Positions 9,891 to 17,874 of a stretch of 50,861 nt of DNA are shown piece by piece. Position 1 is the first letter of the stretch, and every line of letters begins with the position of its first letter. The notes under the pieces are model-generated. The model was not told the origin of the DNA, made no database searches, and saw only the letters and a list, made by a program, of their open reading frames with translations. This stretch comes from Candidatus Enterenecus stercoripullorum (GTDB taxonomy: Bacteria > Bacillota > Clostridia > Oscillospirales > Oscillospiraceae), in NCBI GenBank assembly GCA_018716015.1, contig DVKM01000068.1:1-50861 (forward strand). The letters run 5' to 3'. A program made the position numbers and the translations under genes.

Positions 9891-11021
9891 ATGAGCAAAA
9901 AGTATTCCATTTTCATCACCGTGCTGTTCTGCCTGTTCACCTTCGGCTTCGGCGCCGCCCTGATTCTCCTTCCGGACCGGGCGTTTTCCGAGCAGGAAAA
10001 CCGCTACCTGACCCAGTTCGAGGCCCCTACTCTGGACAACGTCTTTGGGGAGAATGGCGAGTTCATGACCAATTTTGAAAAGTACGTCAACGACCAGTTT
10101 CCCCTGCGGGACGAGTGGATCCATCTGAAGGCCTGGTCAGAGCGGCTGCTTGGTAAGCAGGAGAACAACGACGTCTACTTCGGCGGCGACGGCCAGCAGA
10201 CCCTCTTTGCCCAGTACACCCCGCCCACCGACCTGGAGCAGCGGGTGGACTACGTCAACCAGCTGGCGGACAATGTGTCCGTCCCCGTCTACTTTGCCCT
10301 CATCCCCGACAAAAGCTATGTGTGGGCGGATCGTCTGCCGGGCAACGCCCCTCTTGTGGACGACGGGTCTACCATTCAGCAGGCCCAGGGGCTGGTCTCC
10401 AGGAACGTGAACTTCATCGACCTGTCCGACGCCCTCAGCGGGGACGACGTATTCTACCGTACCGACCACCACTGGTCCACCATAGGGGCCTACCAGGGCT
10501 ACGTGGCCCTGATAACCGCCATGGGCGGCTCCGTCACAATTTTGGACTACGAGCCCACCCTGGTGTCCGACAGTTTTTACGGCACCACCTGGTCCTCCGC
10601 CGGCGCTGCCTGGGTGCGCCCGGACGCGATGTACACCTGGGTGCCCGAGGGCGGCCTGACAGGGAGCACCACCGTCACCCGCTATCCCAACGGCTCTCCG
10701 GTGGAAGGTTCCTTCTACGACCTGTCCAAGCTGGAGGTCAAGGACAAGTACTCCATGTTCCTGGGGGGCAACCAGGGGTTGTGCATCATCCAGAACCCAG
10801 ACGCGGAGGGGGACAATCTGCTGGTCATCCGAGATTCCTATGCCGACTCCCTGGCCCCCTTCCTGTCCCTGGACTATCAGGAGGTCCACCTCTTCGACCT
10901 GCGGTACAACCGCCTGTCCCTGAAGCAGTATGTACAGGACAACGGCATCGATCAGGTTCTGGTGCTCTACTCCAACTCCAACTTCTCCACCGACACCAAC
11001 CTGGCCCTGCTAGGGCTGTGA
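9891..11021 (+). CDS. DHHW family protein (AlgX/AlgJ-like)
   Basis: A 376-residue protein with one N-terminal membrane or signal segment (residues 6-27) and a large extracytoplasmic domain. The family motif is present as RTDHHWSTIGAY, and LLVIRDSYADSL is the serine-containing element of SGNH-like folds such as AlgJ and AlgX. Partners of MBOAT proteins in alginate and cellulose acetylation have this architecture, so a role in glycan O-acylation is inferred. TAAGGAGG precedes the ATG at 9891, only 12 bp after the MBOAT stop. A strong terminator closes the unit 44 bp downstream. Confidence 0.9.
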   Translation: MSKKYSIFITVLFCLFTFGFGAALILLPDRAFSEQENRYLTQFEAPTLDNVFGENGEFMTNFEKYVNDQFPLRDEWIHLKAWSERLLGKQENNDVYFGGDGQQTLFAQYTPPTDLEQRVDYVNQLADNVSVPVYFALIPDKSYVWADRLPGNAPLVDDGSTIQQAQGLVSRNVNFIDLSDALSGDDVFYRTDHHWSTIGAYQGYVALITAMGGSVTILDYEPTLVSDSFYGTTWSSAGAAWVRPDAMYTWVPEGGLTGSTTVTRYPNGSPVEGSFYDLSKLEVKDKYSMFLGGNQGLCIIQNPDAEGDNLLVIRDSYADSLAPFLSLDYQEVHLFDLRYNRLSLKQYVQDNGIDQVLVLYSNSNFSTDTNLALLGL

Positions 11022-11064
11022 ATCCGCCTACACCCTGGAATATGTGGAGCGCTTTTTCCAAAAA

Positions 11065-11100
11065 GGCCCCGGGAAGCACATGCTTCCCGGGGCCTTTTTT
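11065..11100. terminator. Bidirectional terminator
   Basis: A 13-bp perfect stem (11065-11077 with 11082-11094) with a 4-nt loop is flanked by an A-run on the left and a T-run on the right. It ends both the MBOAT/DHHW unit and the convergent DUF4015 gene. Confidence 0.9.
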
Positions 11101-11131
11101 ACAGCCAAAATGCAGTTGTTTCCAGTCCTTC

Positions 11132-12220
11132 CTATCCGGCGGGATCGGCCAGTGTGGTCCAGCTGCCTTCCTCCCTTGCACCGCCCAGGCTGACGATCCG
11201 CTGCCCGGCCTGCTCCATGCCGGCCTGCTCCAACGCCGCAGCATAGTCTCCCACGCCCTGCTCCGGCAGGGACACCCACACCCGGTAGACATACCCGGCC
11301 AGCAGCTCCGGGGTAAGCCCCGTGTGCGTGTCCGTCCCCAGCACCGTCTGCTGGGAGGTCACAACGGACACCGCCGTCCCCGTATCCTCCAGCGCCCCGG
11401 ACAGCTGGCTCAAAAATTGGGTCACCGGCGCGGTGAGTTCCTCCGGTCGGTTCTCGGAGGTGGCCAGTACATAGGTCTCCCCCCGGTCCGGGAACCCGGC
11501 GCTCTCCAGCAGGATCTCGTCAAAGCCCATCTCCGTCAGCTCCGCGCACAGCCCGGTCAGATAATCCCGCACCTGCTGGGACACAGGGCTGACCCATCGG
11601 TAGCCGGAGGCGTCATACCAGACATTTCCGCCCCGGGTCATCAGGGGGCCGCCCACCCCGGCGCTGGCCAGGGCCTGATCCCGGAAGCAAGAGATCCGGG
11701 CCACCAGGTAAAGCTCCCCCTCCCGCGCCAGGGCGGACACCGCCTGGGCCACGCCGCCGTCCTGGGCGTTAACGCCCAGGGCAACCGCCTGCTCCGTCTG
11801 GGATACCCAGGCCAGCCGGCCGGTTAGGTCCTTCATCTCCACCACAAGCGCATTGCCGCCGGCCTCCGCCACCGCCTGGGCGGCGGTGCCCTCCGTCAGC
11901 TGCTGCACGCTGACCTCCACCGCGCCAATGGGCTCCAGGGATGGGGCCGTCTGCCCCCGGGCGGGTGATTGCGAGGGGTCATCCGTGATGATGACCACAG
12001 GGTCGGTGGCCACCGGCTCCCCCGCTTCCCCCTCTTGCAGCCAGGGCAGGTTCACCCGCACCCCGCTGTCCGTATACTCCACATACCGCCCCAAAAAGAC
12101 AATCAATAAAATTCCCGCCACCAGCAGCACCAATAGCAGCACGATGATGATCTTCAACACCAGGCTGCCCCGTCTGCGCCCCCGGTGGGCGCGGTATCCC
12201 CATGTATTTCTCCTGGCCAT
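11132..12220 (-). CDS. Membrane-anchored DUF4015 glycoside hydrolase-like protein
   Basis: About 362 residues: a basic N-terminus (RAHRGRRRG), one transmembrane helix (SLVLKIIIVLLLVLLV...), a linker, then a TIM-barrel-like domain. Segments NALVVEMKDLTGRL, LYLVARISCFRD, RWVSPVSQQVRDYL and GFDEILLESAGFP match the putative glycoside hydrolase family DUF4015. Acidic residues sit at typical barrel-strand ends, but which are catalytic cannot be assigned. The substrate is unknown. The start is uncertain: an ATG at 12220 has a weak GGACGG eight bases upstream, and a GTG at 12229 is an alternative. It lies about 150 bp downstream of bofA on the same strand and could be sporulation-associated, but this is inference. 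Confidence 0.75.
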   Translation of the reverse strand: MARRNTWGYRAHRGRRRGSLVLKIIIVLLLVLLVAGILLIVFLGRYVEYTDSGVRVNLPWLQEGEAGEPVATDPVVIITDDPSQSPARGQTAPSLEPIGAVEVSVQQLTEGTAAQAVAEAGGNALVVEMKDLTGRLAWVSQTEQAVALGVNAQDGGVAQAVSALAREGELYLVARISCFRDQALASAGVGGPLMTRGGNVWYDASGYRWVSPVSQQVRDYLTGLCAELTEMGFDEILLESAGFPDRGETYVLATSENRPEELTAPVTQFLSQLSGALEDTGTAVSVVTSQQTVLGTDTHTGLTPELLAGYVYRVWVSLPEQGVGDYAAALEQAGMEQAGQRIVSLGGAREEGSWTTLADPAG

Positions 12221-12372
12221 TCCATACACCGTCCAGCTATCAAATTCCCGCGCGCCTGCGCCCGGCCTCCCCGGTCAGCCCGCTTTCGGGTTTTCTTTTG
12301 TCGTTTATCGTCGTTATCATAACACAACCACGCACCCATTTCCACCCCAAAAACGCGGGAAATGTTAAGTTT

Positions 12373-12630
12373 TTATGAGGAAACCAGCCATTGCACCATA
12401 AGAAGAAGGGCAAATCCGGGAACTCCCAGCACGCCCAGAACCAGCGCGTTGAACAGGTTTACCCCCAGCTGGGCCCCCAGCCAGCTGCCCAGAGTCTGGA
12501 AGGCCCAGAGAAACATGAGCCCTAAGCTGGAGCGGCCCACCAGCCGACCCAGGGCCCGCAGGGGGCGTCTGGCCAGGACCAGCGTCAGCAGAACTGCCGC
12601 CGCCACCGCGGCCCAGGCCCATCCGCTCAT
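12373..12630 (-). CDS. bofA: BofA family sporulation protein
   Basis: A small membrane protein of 85 residues with two to three hydrophobic helices. BofA holds the SpoIVFB intramembrane protease inactive until late sporulation, delaying pro-sigma-K cleavage. The C-terminal family signature is seen as LGVNLFNALVLGVLGVPG followed by ALLLMVQ. It starts with ATGA overlapping the yaaL stop codon (4 bp), with AAAGGGG upstream, so the two are translationally coupled. The yaaL-bofA order is the same as in Bacillus. A longer upstream extension in this frame is the shadow of yaaL and is not part of the gene. Confidence 0.88.
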   Translation of the reverse strand: MSGWAWAAVAAAVLLTLVLARRPLRALGRLVGRSSLGLMFLWAFQTLGSWLGAQLGVNLFNALVLGVLGVPGFALLLMVQWLVSS

Positions 12631-12875
12631 CCCACATCCCCTTTCCCGGCCTCCAGTAGCTTGATCTGCCGCACCAGATAAGAATGCCGGCTGCGCAGGG
12701 CATTGATGGTAAACACACAGGAGTCCACCAGGTCCGGGTCGCTTTGCACATTGAAATCCGCGTAGGCCTGGTTGAGCTGCAGCCTGGTCTGGGCCATCTC
12801 TTCCATCAGCTGCTGCCGCGCCTCCTCTTCCGGAGTCAACATCCTCCGCCGCCTGAATTTCACTGCTTCCGCCAT
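12627..12875 (-). CDS. yaaL: YaaL family protein (DUF2508)
   Basis: An 82-residue soluble protein predicted to be mostly helical. The family signature QSDPDLVDSCVFTINALRSR, with the aromatic/Arg tail SYLVRQIKLLE, identifies DUF2508/YaaL. It has no known biochemical role; the constant link to bofA suggests a part in sporulation. I choose the ATG at 12875 because AAAGGAAG lies nine bases upstream; the longer start at 12923 has none. It is followed by bofA with a 4-bp overlap and preceded by spoIID after 76 bp. Confidence 0.88.
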   Translation of the reverse strand: MAEAVKFRRRRMLTPEEEARQQLMEEMAQTRLQLNQAYADFNVQSDPDLVDSCVFTINALRSRHSYLVRQIKLLEAGKGDVG

Positions 12876-12951
12876 GATCGCACACTTCCTTTCCATACAG
12901 CACTCTATGTCCAGTCTGGACAAATATTCCAGCCCCTATACCTTTCTTTTC

Positions 12952-13977
12952 CTATTCGCCCCAGCTTTCAATATTCACCCCCGTATAGTAGTGGGTCACA
13001 ATCTCCCGCCAGCCGCTTCCCTCCTTGGCCATGGCGTTGGCGCCGTACTGGCTCATGCCTACGCCGTGGCCATACCCGGTGACAGAAAAGGTAAAGCTGC
13101 CCTCTGATTCCTCCACCTGGAAGCAGGCCGAGCGCAGGCCGAACAGGGTCCTGGCCGCCCCGCCGCTCATACTCACTCCGCCCACCTCTATGTTGGACAC
13201 CCGCCCGGAGGCGTTGTAACTCACGTTGGAAATCCACTCCGACGGATTTGCCGACAGGTCCGCATCCGGGTATTGTCCCGTCACCAGCTCCCGCAGCTGG
13301 TCAGCGGTCAGGGTCACCGTAGAGTGGTAGTTGGGTACCTCCTCCCCCTCCGGGCTGGACACAGATACCAGGTAGGGCAGGCTGTTACCCCACACCTGGG
13401 CGGCGTCCTCAGTGGCATCGGTGGAGGAGGAAAAGAACACCGCCTGGATGGGCTGGCCGTCATAGGTGAGCACCTGGGCGTCGGTGTCCGCCACGGCGGC
13501 GGCGATCTTTTCTGAATAGGTCTGGGAGGAATCCCCCCAGTTTTCTCCGGCCTGCTCCGGCTCGATGTACGCCTGGCAGCAACCAGAGTCGGTACACAGG
13601 TCCGCCCCCTCCTCCCGGTGGCTGCCCGCAGCCATTTTCCACAGGCTGTAAGTCCGGGCGCACACCGCCTGGGCCCGCAGGGCCTCCTGCTCAAAGGAGG
13701 CCGGCATTTCCGCCGCCACCACCCGCCACAGGTAGCCGCCCAGAGACATCTCCTCCACCGCCCCGTCCTCCTGGAGCACCCGCAGCGTCTGCCCGTTGTC
13801 CCAGCTCTCGGCGGGGGTCTTCTGGGAGGGCACCGGCGTGGGCTCCGGCGGCAGCACCGCCACCTCCTCGCCTTCCACCCCAAGGAATATCACGGGCATC
13901 AGAAACACCAGCACCCCCAGAAACGCCCCCATGGCAAACGCCCTGCGCACAGGCTTCCAGAACTCCAATATCTGCAA
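12952..13977 (-). CDS. spoIID: Stage II sporulation protein D
   Basis: SpoIID is a lytic transglycosylase that works with SpoIIM and SpoIIP to thin peptidoglycan during engulfment. The 341 residues comprise an N-terminal membrane anchor (about residues 15-33), a Pro-rich linker, and the SpoIID/LytB domain. The probable catalytic Glu is in WRVVAAEMPASFEQEALRAQ; FSSSTDATEDAAQVWG and the closing GYGHGVGMSQYGANAMA are also hallmarks. The start appears to be a TTG at 13977 behind a purine-rich GAGGGAGAGAGGG; the exact codon is uncertain. It leads a minus-strand group with yaaL and bofA. No spoIIR or spoIIP is in the window. Confidence 0.93.
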   Translation of the reverse strand: MQILEFWKPVRRAFAMGAFLGVLVFLMPVIFLGVEGEEVAVLPPEPTPVPSQKTPAESWDNGQTLRVLQEDGAVEEMSLGGYLWRVVAAEMPASFEQEALRAQAVCARTYSLWKMAAGSHREEGADLCTDSGCCQAYIEPEQAGENWGDSSQTYSEKIAAAVADTDAQVLTYDGQPIQAVFFSSSTDATEDAAQVWGNSLPYLVSVSSPEGEEVPNYHSTVTLTADQLRELVTGQYPDADLSANPSEWISNVSYNASGRVSNIEVGGVSMSGGAARTLFGLRSACFQVEESEGSFTFSVTGYGHGVGMSQYGANAMAKEGSGWREIVTHYYTGVNIESWGE

Positions 13978-14060
13978 GTTCCCTCTCTCCCTCTTGCATT
14001 TTTATCCAAATACCAACGAATATTTCGGGCATAAACCGGCATTCTTCGGGTGTTTTTGCA

Positions 14061-14089
14061 TTGACGCACGCGTATCGCTGCGCTATACT
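14061..14089 (+). promoter_or_regulatory. Sigma-A promoter for citrate synthase
   Basis: TTGACG (14061-14066), 17-bp spacer, TATACT (14084-14089), 42 bp upstream of the citrate synthase ATG. Confidence 0.85.
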
Positions 14090-14131
14090 GAGATAAACGC
14101 TCCATAGATCCTGCGCGCGCGGAGGTGCCCC

Positions 14132-15514
14132 ATGAATTACAATGCCATGCCTGATCTCCTTGACAGCCAGTCCTTGTCCTTCCTTCAAGACATATGCGGT
14201 CAGTACGTTTCCCAGAACCGGATTTCTCCCGACCTGTATGAGCGATATGGGGTGAAGCGGGGTCTGCGCAACGCCGACGGCACCGGCGTGATGGCCGGCA
14301 TCACCCAGATCGGCAGCGTCCGTGGCTACTACATCCAGGACGGGGAAAAGGCGCCTGCGGAAGGGCAGCTGATCTACCGCGGCATCGACGTCACAGAGTT
14401 GATCCGGGGTTTCATGAGCGAGGGCCGGTTTGGGTTTGAGGAGACCGCCTATCTCCTTTTGTTCGGCAAACTTCCCGACCGGGCGCAGCTGGATGCCTTC
14501 CGCTCCCTGCTGGAGCACTACCGCACCCTGCCTCCCGGCTTCACGGAGGACATGATCCTCAAAGCCCCCAGCCCGGATGTGATGAATAAGCTGGCCCGGT
14601 CCACCCTGGCCCTGTATTCCTATGATCCAGACCCGGAGAACAGCTGCCTGGAAGCGGAATTCTTCCGCGCCATCCAGCTCATCGCCCATTTCCCGGTGAT
14701 CGTGGCCCACGCCTTTGCCTGCAAGCGCCACTACTACGACAACGAGTCCCTCTACCTCCACCGGCCCCAGGCTGGGCTGAGCTTGGCGGAGAACTTTCTC
14801 TACTCTGTGCGCCACGACAACCAGTTCACCCAGGACGAGGCCCGGTTGCTGGATCTATGCCTGGTGCTCCACATGGAGCACGGCGGGGGCAACAACTCCG
14901 CCTTTGCCTGCCGGGTGCTGTCCTCCTCCGGTACGGATATCTACTCCGCCATCGCCGCTGCGGTAGGCTCGCTGAAGGGTCCCCGCCACGGGGGAGCCAA
15001 CAAGAAGGTCATGGAGATGTTCCATCATATTGAGCGGGAGGTCTCCGACTGGACAGACGAGGGGGAGGTCTCTGCCTACCTGGAAAAACTGCTGCGCCGG
15101 GAGGCGGGGGATAGGTCCGGCCTCATCTACGGCATGGGTCACGCCATCTACACCCTGTCCGATCCCCGCGCCGTGCTGCTCAAGCAGTTTGCCCGGGGTG
15201 TGGCGGAAAGGAAGGGCATGCTGGCCGAATTTGAGCTGTTTGAACTGGTGGAACGGCTGACTCCCGGGCTGTTCCACCGGGTCACCGGTCAGGACAAGGC
15301 GATGTGCGCCAATGTGGACTTTTACTCCGGGCTGGTGTACAAGATGATGGGAATCCCCCCGGAGCTGTATACTCCTCTGTTTGCCATTGCCCGCGTCGTG
15401 GGCTGGTGCGCCCACCGGATCGAAGAGGTGTTCGCCTCCTCGGGACGGATTATCCGTCCCGCCTACAAAGCCGTGTGTCCCCAGCGCCTCTATACTCCTT
15501 TGGACCAGCGTTAA
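14132..15514 (+). CDS. gltA: Citrate synthase
   Basis: Condenses acetyl-CoA and oxaloacetate to citrate. The three catalytic residues of the family are visible: His in LHMEHGGGNNSAF, His in YGMGHAIYT, and Asp in ANVDFYSG. At 460 residues it is longer than the ~430-residue proteobacterial type, with an extended N-terminus before the conserved QLIYRGIDVTEL, as in clostridial enzymes. Methylcitrate synthase activity cannot be excluded. GGAGGTG precedes the ATG at 14132. It is a single-gene unit with its own promoter and terminator; no aconitase or isocitrate dehydrogenase is adjacent, so a biosynthetic role toward glutamate is the likely use. Confidence 0.93.
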   Translation: MNYNAMPDLLDSQSLSFLQDICGQYVSQNRISPDLYERYGVKRGLRNADGTGVMAGITQIGSVRGYYIQDGEKAPAEGQLIYRGIDVTELIRGFMSEGRFGFEETAYLLLFGKLPDRAQLDAFRSLLEHYRTLPPGFTEDMILKAPSPDVMNKLARSTLALYSYDPDPENSCLEAEFFRAIQLIAHFPVIVAHAFACKRHYYDNESLYLHRPQAGLSLAENFLYSVRHDNQFTQDEARLLDLCLVLHMEHGGGNNSAFACRVLSSSGTDIYSAIAAAVGSLKGPRHGGANKKVMEMFHHIEREVSDWTDEGEVSAYLEKLLRREAGDRSGLIYGMGHAIYTLSDPRAVLLKQFARGVAERKGMLAEFELFELVERLTPGLFHRVTGQDKAMCANVDFYSGLVYKMMGIPPELYTPLFAIARVVGWCAHRIEEVFASSGRIIRPAYKAVCPQRLYTPLDQR

Positions 15515-15519
15515 ACAAA

Positions 15520-15553
15520 GCGTCCCACCGCATAGTGGGACGCTTCTCTTTTT
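15520..15553 (+). terminator. Terminator of citrate synthase
   Basis: A 9-bp perfect stem (GCGTCCCAC / GTGGGACGC) with a 6-nt loop, followed by TTCTCTTTTT. It starts six bases after the gene's stop codon and overlaps the 3' end of the convergent trmO. Confidence 0.9.
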
Positions 15554-16247
15554 ATAATCTGGTTTCCGGCTGTTCGGGCGCGGGATGGACGTCCTGTACA
15601 TAAAGTATCCCGTCCCGAACCGTAAAGCACACCTCCAGCCCGGCAAAGCCGAACCCATACACCCGCTCTGGGTCCCGCTGATAGGCGGGGCGTGGATCCT
15701 GAGCCAGCACCCCTTTCAGGGCCGCCCGATCCTCTTCAGGCACCCGGTCCAGCAGTTCCGGTGGGATCTCCACTTTAAGAAGCCTGGCGATATCCGGGGG
15801 AGCAAAGCCCTGGGTGGCCTCCGGGTGGCAGTCGGCATAGGGCACATAGGGTTTGATGTCATATATGGGCGTGCCATCCATCAGGTCCGCCCCCAGCACA
15901 TGCACCGCCGGGCCCTGAGGGCCGTCCCACTCCACCCGTTCCAGCCGGACGCAGGACAGCCCGATGGGGTTGGGCCGAAAGGGAGAACGGGTGGCGAACA
16001 CCCCCATGCGGGCATTACCCCCCAGCCGGGGCGGGCGCACTGTGGGCGACCAGCCCTCCCGCCTGTTCTGGGAGAACTCCCAGATCAACCACAGGTGAGA
16101 AAAGCCCTCGATCCCCCGCAAGGCCTCGGGGTTGCGGTACTCCGGCTCCAATATGATTTTGGCCTTCAGGTCCTTGACCAGCCCTGCCTGTCGGGGGATA
16201 CCGAACTTGGCAGGGAAAGCGGAACGGATGTGGGCAATGGGTTTCAT
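15552..16247 (-). CDS. trmO: tRNA (N6-threonylcarbamoyladenosine(37)-N6)-methyltransferase
   Basis: TrmO (formerly TsaA/YaeB) uses S-adenosylmethionine to methylate the t6A37 base of certain tRNAs. It has a characteristic single-sheeted beta-barrel. Family signatures are AFPAKFGIPRQAGL near the N-terminus, FSHLWLIWEF, ATRSPFRPNPIGLSCVRLE and GTPIYDIKPYVPYAD. The 231 residues include the usual C-terminal extension. AGGAGG lies eight bases before the ATG. A hairpin with a T-tract sits immediately before that ribosome binding site. No operon partner is evident; it converges on citrate synthase with a few bases of overlap between its end and that gene's terminator. Confidence 0.93.
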   Translation of the reverse strand: MKPIAHIRSAFPAKFGIPRQAGLVKDLKAKIILEPEYRNPEALRGIEGFSHLWLIWEFSQNRREGWSPTVRPPRLGGNARMGVFATRSPFRPNPIGLSCVRLERVEWDGPQGPAVHVLGADLMDGTPIYDIKPYVPYADCHPEATQGFAPPDIARLLKVEIPPELLDRVPEEDRAALKGVLAQDPRPAYQRDPERVYGFGFAGLEVCFTVRDGILYVQDVHPAPEQPETRL

Positions 16248-16262
16248 GGACAGCGCCTCCTG

Positions 16263-16296
16263 AAAAAAGGCCCGCCCCAGACGGACAGACGGGCCT
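16263..16296 (-). terminator. Attenuator-like hairpin in the trmO leader
   Basis: On the minus strand AGGCCCG (16290-16296) pairs with CGGGCCT (16268-16274) across a 15-nt loop, followed directly by T residues at 16263-16268. The T-tract abuts the CAGGAGG ribosome binding site. It could stop read-through from the mobile remnant or attenuate trmO. Confidence 0.55.
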
Positions 16297-16312
16297 AGTC
16301 TTCTCGCTGGAA

Positions 16313-16341
16313 ATTATATCACAACTTTGGTTGTTTTCATA
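16313..16341 (-). promoter_or_regulatory. Possible trmO promoter with internal inverted repeat
   Basis: A perfect TATAAT -10 box is present on the minus strand (16313-16318), but no good -35 hexamer. Between them lies the inverted repeat ACAAC-TTTG-GTTGT (16321-16334), a plausible operator for an activator or repressor. Confidence 0.35.
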
Positions 16342-16600
16342 GCTGGCATGAACTCGGGCCAGGCTGTAAAAGAATTGTAAACACGGGTTTTTCAGCTTTC
16401 TCTCAGGGATAAGTTTTATTCTGTTAATAATTTAATAGATTTCAGATTATCTCTTTAGAAATTCTTATATGCCGGTATAGCCCATAACTACGGGCTTTTC
16501 CGGCATTTTTGATAACGGAAGAAGTTCACGTTTTTTCTCATTTCCCTTCACGTCTTTGCCATGGGAAGTAGTAGAAACGGTAGTAAATACCGGCTTACTA
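16342..16600. other. AT-rich end of the mobile remnant; one hairpin
   Basis: No gene is seen here. Composition is clearly more AT-rich than the flanking host genes. A two-part hairpin lies at 16469-16506 (ATGCCGG / CCGGCAT outer, AGCCC / GGGCT inner) followed by TTTT, terminator-like on the plus strand. The left junction of the Tn916-like element probably lies within this stretch, but I could not define an attachment site. Confidence 0.45.
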
Positions 16601-16987
16601 CTAAGCGGTAGCCTTGGTTTCCTCCATGTTCTCCACGGTGGTTTCCGCAGCGGCTACGGTGGTTTCCACCTTGGCCACTTCCAGCCGCGCCATTTCCGCC
16701 TGTGCGGAATGGAATGTGGCGTGTGCGTAATAGTTCAGCGCCATAACGATGTCGGCGTGTCCCATGATGTACTGCAAAGCCTTGGGGTTCATCCCGGCGT
16801 TTGCCATCCTTGTGCAGAATGTATGCCTCATGGTGTGTGGCGTCATTACTGGCGGCAACGGCTCCTTGTGACACTTGTTGAATTTTTTGGCAAGGCCCTT
16901 AAACATGGCATCACAGTTGACGGCCACTTTCGGCAGGCCGTTTCGGTTCAGGAACAGGAAATTGCTGTACCCGCCAACCTTATTCAA
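16601..16987 (-). pseudogene. Tyrosine recombinase (Tn916 Int type), C-terminal stub
   Basis: Only the last ~128 residues of a ~380-400 residue integrase remain. The stub carries HTMRHTFCTRMANAGM (box II His and Arg), the second His in YIMGHADIV and the catalytic Tyr in MALNYYAHATF. The N-terminal DNA-binding domains and the first catalytic Arg and Lys are gone. Its first codons follow 12 bp after the xis stop, where an intact int would normally begin, so an internal deletion joined the end of xis to the middle of int. The C-terminal tail is a Thr/Glu/Ala-rich extension. It cannot be an active recombinase. Confidence 0.85.
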
Positions 16988-16999
16988 GGCCCGATTTCA

Positions 17000-17203
17000 C
17001 TATATGGCGTCAAGGCCATCAATAATTTTTTCAAACTGCTTCCGCTTGATTTGGATGCAGTTGCCGTTCATAATTACCCAGCCAGCGGTAGGGTTTTCCT
17101 CGGCTAATTTACGCAGCTTGTTTTCCCCGACGCGAAAATATTTAGACGCTTCCTCAATCGTCAGCGTGTATTTTTCCCAGATAGGCACATCAGTGTTATT
17201 CAT
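17000..17203 (-). CDS. xis: Excisionase, Tn916 Xis family
   Basis: A 67-residue winged-helix protein that bends DNA at element ends to drive excision. [31 protein letters not shown] and the tail [18 protein letters not shown] are typical of Xis from Tn916 and Tn1549-like conjugative elements (identification from the family, not from a search). The frame is intact and the ATG at 17203 is preceded by GGAAAGGGGG. With its integrase partner truncated it has no obvious substrate, so it is probably a leftover, although it may still bind related elements elsewhere. Confidence 0.88.
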   Translation of the reverse strand: MNNTDVPIWEKYTLTIEEASKYFRVGENKLRKLAEENPTAGWVIMNGNCIQIKRKQFEKIIDGLDAI

Positions 17204-17577
17204 TCTTTTAGCCCCCTTTCCAATGGCTAAAAAAGGTTGATTGTTGCAAAAGGAGCCATAACGGACGGCTGTTGGCGCAGCTCCACGGGACTTTCACCCC
17301 CGCGTGGTTCTCACGCGGCCCTACCCATCGCCTGCGACGCTTTTAACGCTCGGACTGTGGCTATAGGGGAGCATCGCCCGCTTGTGTGTCGTCGCCCGCA
17401 AGCTGTCACACTTGCTTTCCGGCGCGGTGTTGGTCGCTCCGCTTTTCCCGTAGGGAAAAGCCTCTTGGCGCATCTGCCGTATGGCTCGGCACAGACGAAA
17501 AGTGTCCGTTTTGCCCTATGATGCGCCGCCGTTATCTTGCGGGCATTTTTGTCAAAGTGCAGCCTACGGCCTCCGGG
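17204..17577 (-). other. Structured non-coding segment of the element
   Basis: These 374 bases between xis and the HTH gene have no convincing reading frame. On the minus strand they contain several tight hairpins, including CTTTTCCC-GTA-GGGAAAAG (17442-17460) and GCGTG-AGAAC-CACGC (near 17304-17318), the latter followed by GGGGGTGAAAGTCCCG. This suggests a folded RNA leader or origin-type structure of the element. It is inferred, not established. Confidence 0.45.
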
Positions 17578-17874
17578 TCATCGGAAACATGGAAAGGAAG
17601 AATAAAGACATTTCCGTTTCCGGGGCCGGTTCCGTCCCTCTATCGTGACAACGATGGAATGAATGAGCTTGATCTGCAATCGACGCTTCATGTATTCGTC
17701 CACGTCATAATGCACATTGCCGCTTCCGTCGATGTGCTTTCTGACACACAATTTGTTTATGTACCCGTCGTAATGGCGCAAAATACGGTCCATCGCATCA
17801 ACGTCACCGGCGTAGGCTGCGTCAATTACAGCATCAGACAAAGGGGCAAAGCCCTTATAGCTCGGCTGCTTCAT
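17578..17874 (-). CDS. Helix-turn-helix protein of Tn916-like elements (HTH_16)
   Basis: A 98-residue protein beginning MKQPSYKGFAPLSDAVIDAA and containing AGDVDAMDRILRHYDGYI and the Val-Asp-Glu-Tyr/Met-Lys-Arg-Arg-Leu segment. These are typical of the small helix-turn-helix protein encoded upstream of xis in Tn916/Tn1549-type conjugative elements. GGAGG lies eight bases before the ATG at 17874. The usual protein ends soon after the KLIHSI region; here the frame continues about 25 basic residues further, perhaps after loss of its normal stop. It is one of three recognisable genes left from the element and its role is likely vestigial. Confidence 0.75.
   Translation of the reverse strand: MKQPSYKGFAPLSDAVIDAAYAGDVDAMDRILRHYDGYINKLCVRKHIDGSGNVHYDVDEYMKRRLQIKLIHSIVVTIEGRNRPRKRKCLYSSFPCFR

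Noticed and set aside
10322-11827. 500-codon plus-strand frame across the DHHW gene and its terminator
   Set aside because: It reads through a strong terminator and a convergent gene, and its composition is that of a shadow frame; the DHHW protein in the other frame has family motifs.
12643-12903. N-terminal extension of BofA to 176 residues
   Set aside because: The extension is the yaaL coding sequence read in another frame; ATGA coupling and AAAGGGG support the start at 12630.
17237-17521. 94-codon plus-strand frame in the mobile remnant
   Set aside because: Composition reflects hairpin-rich non-coding DNA; no start signal and no recognisable family.
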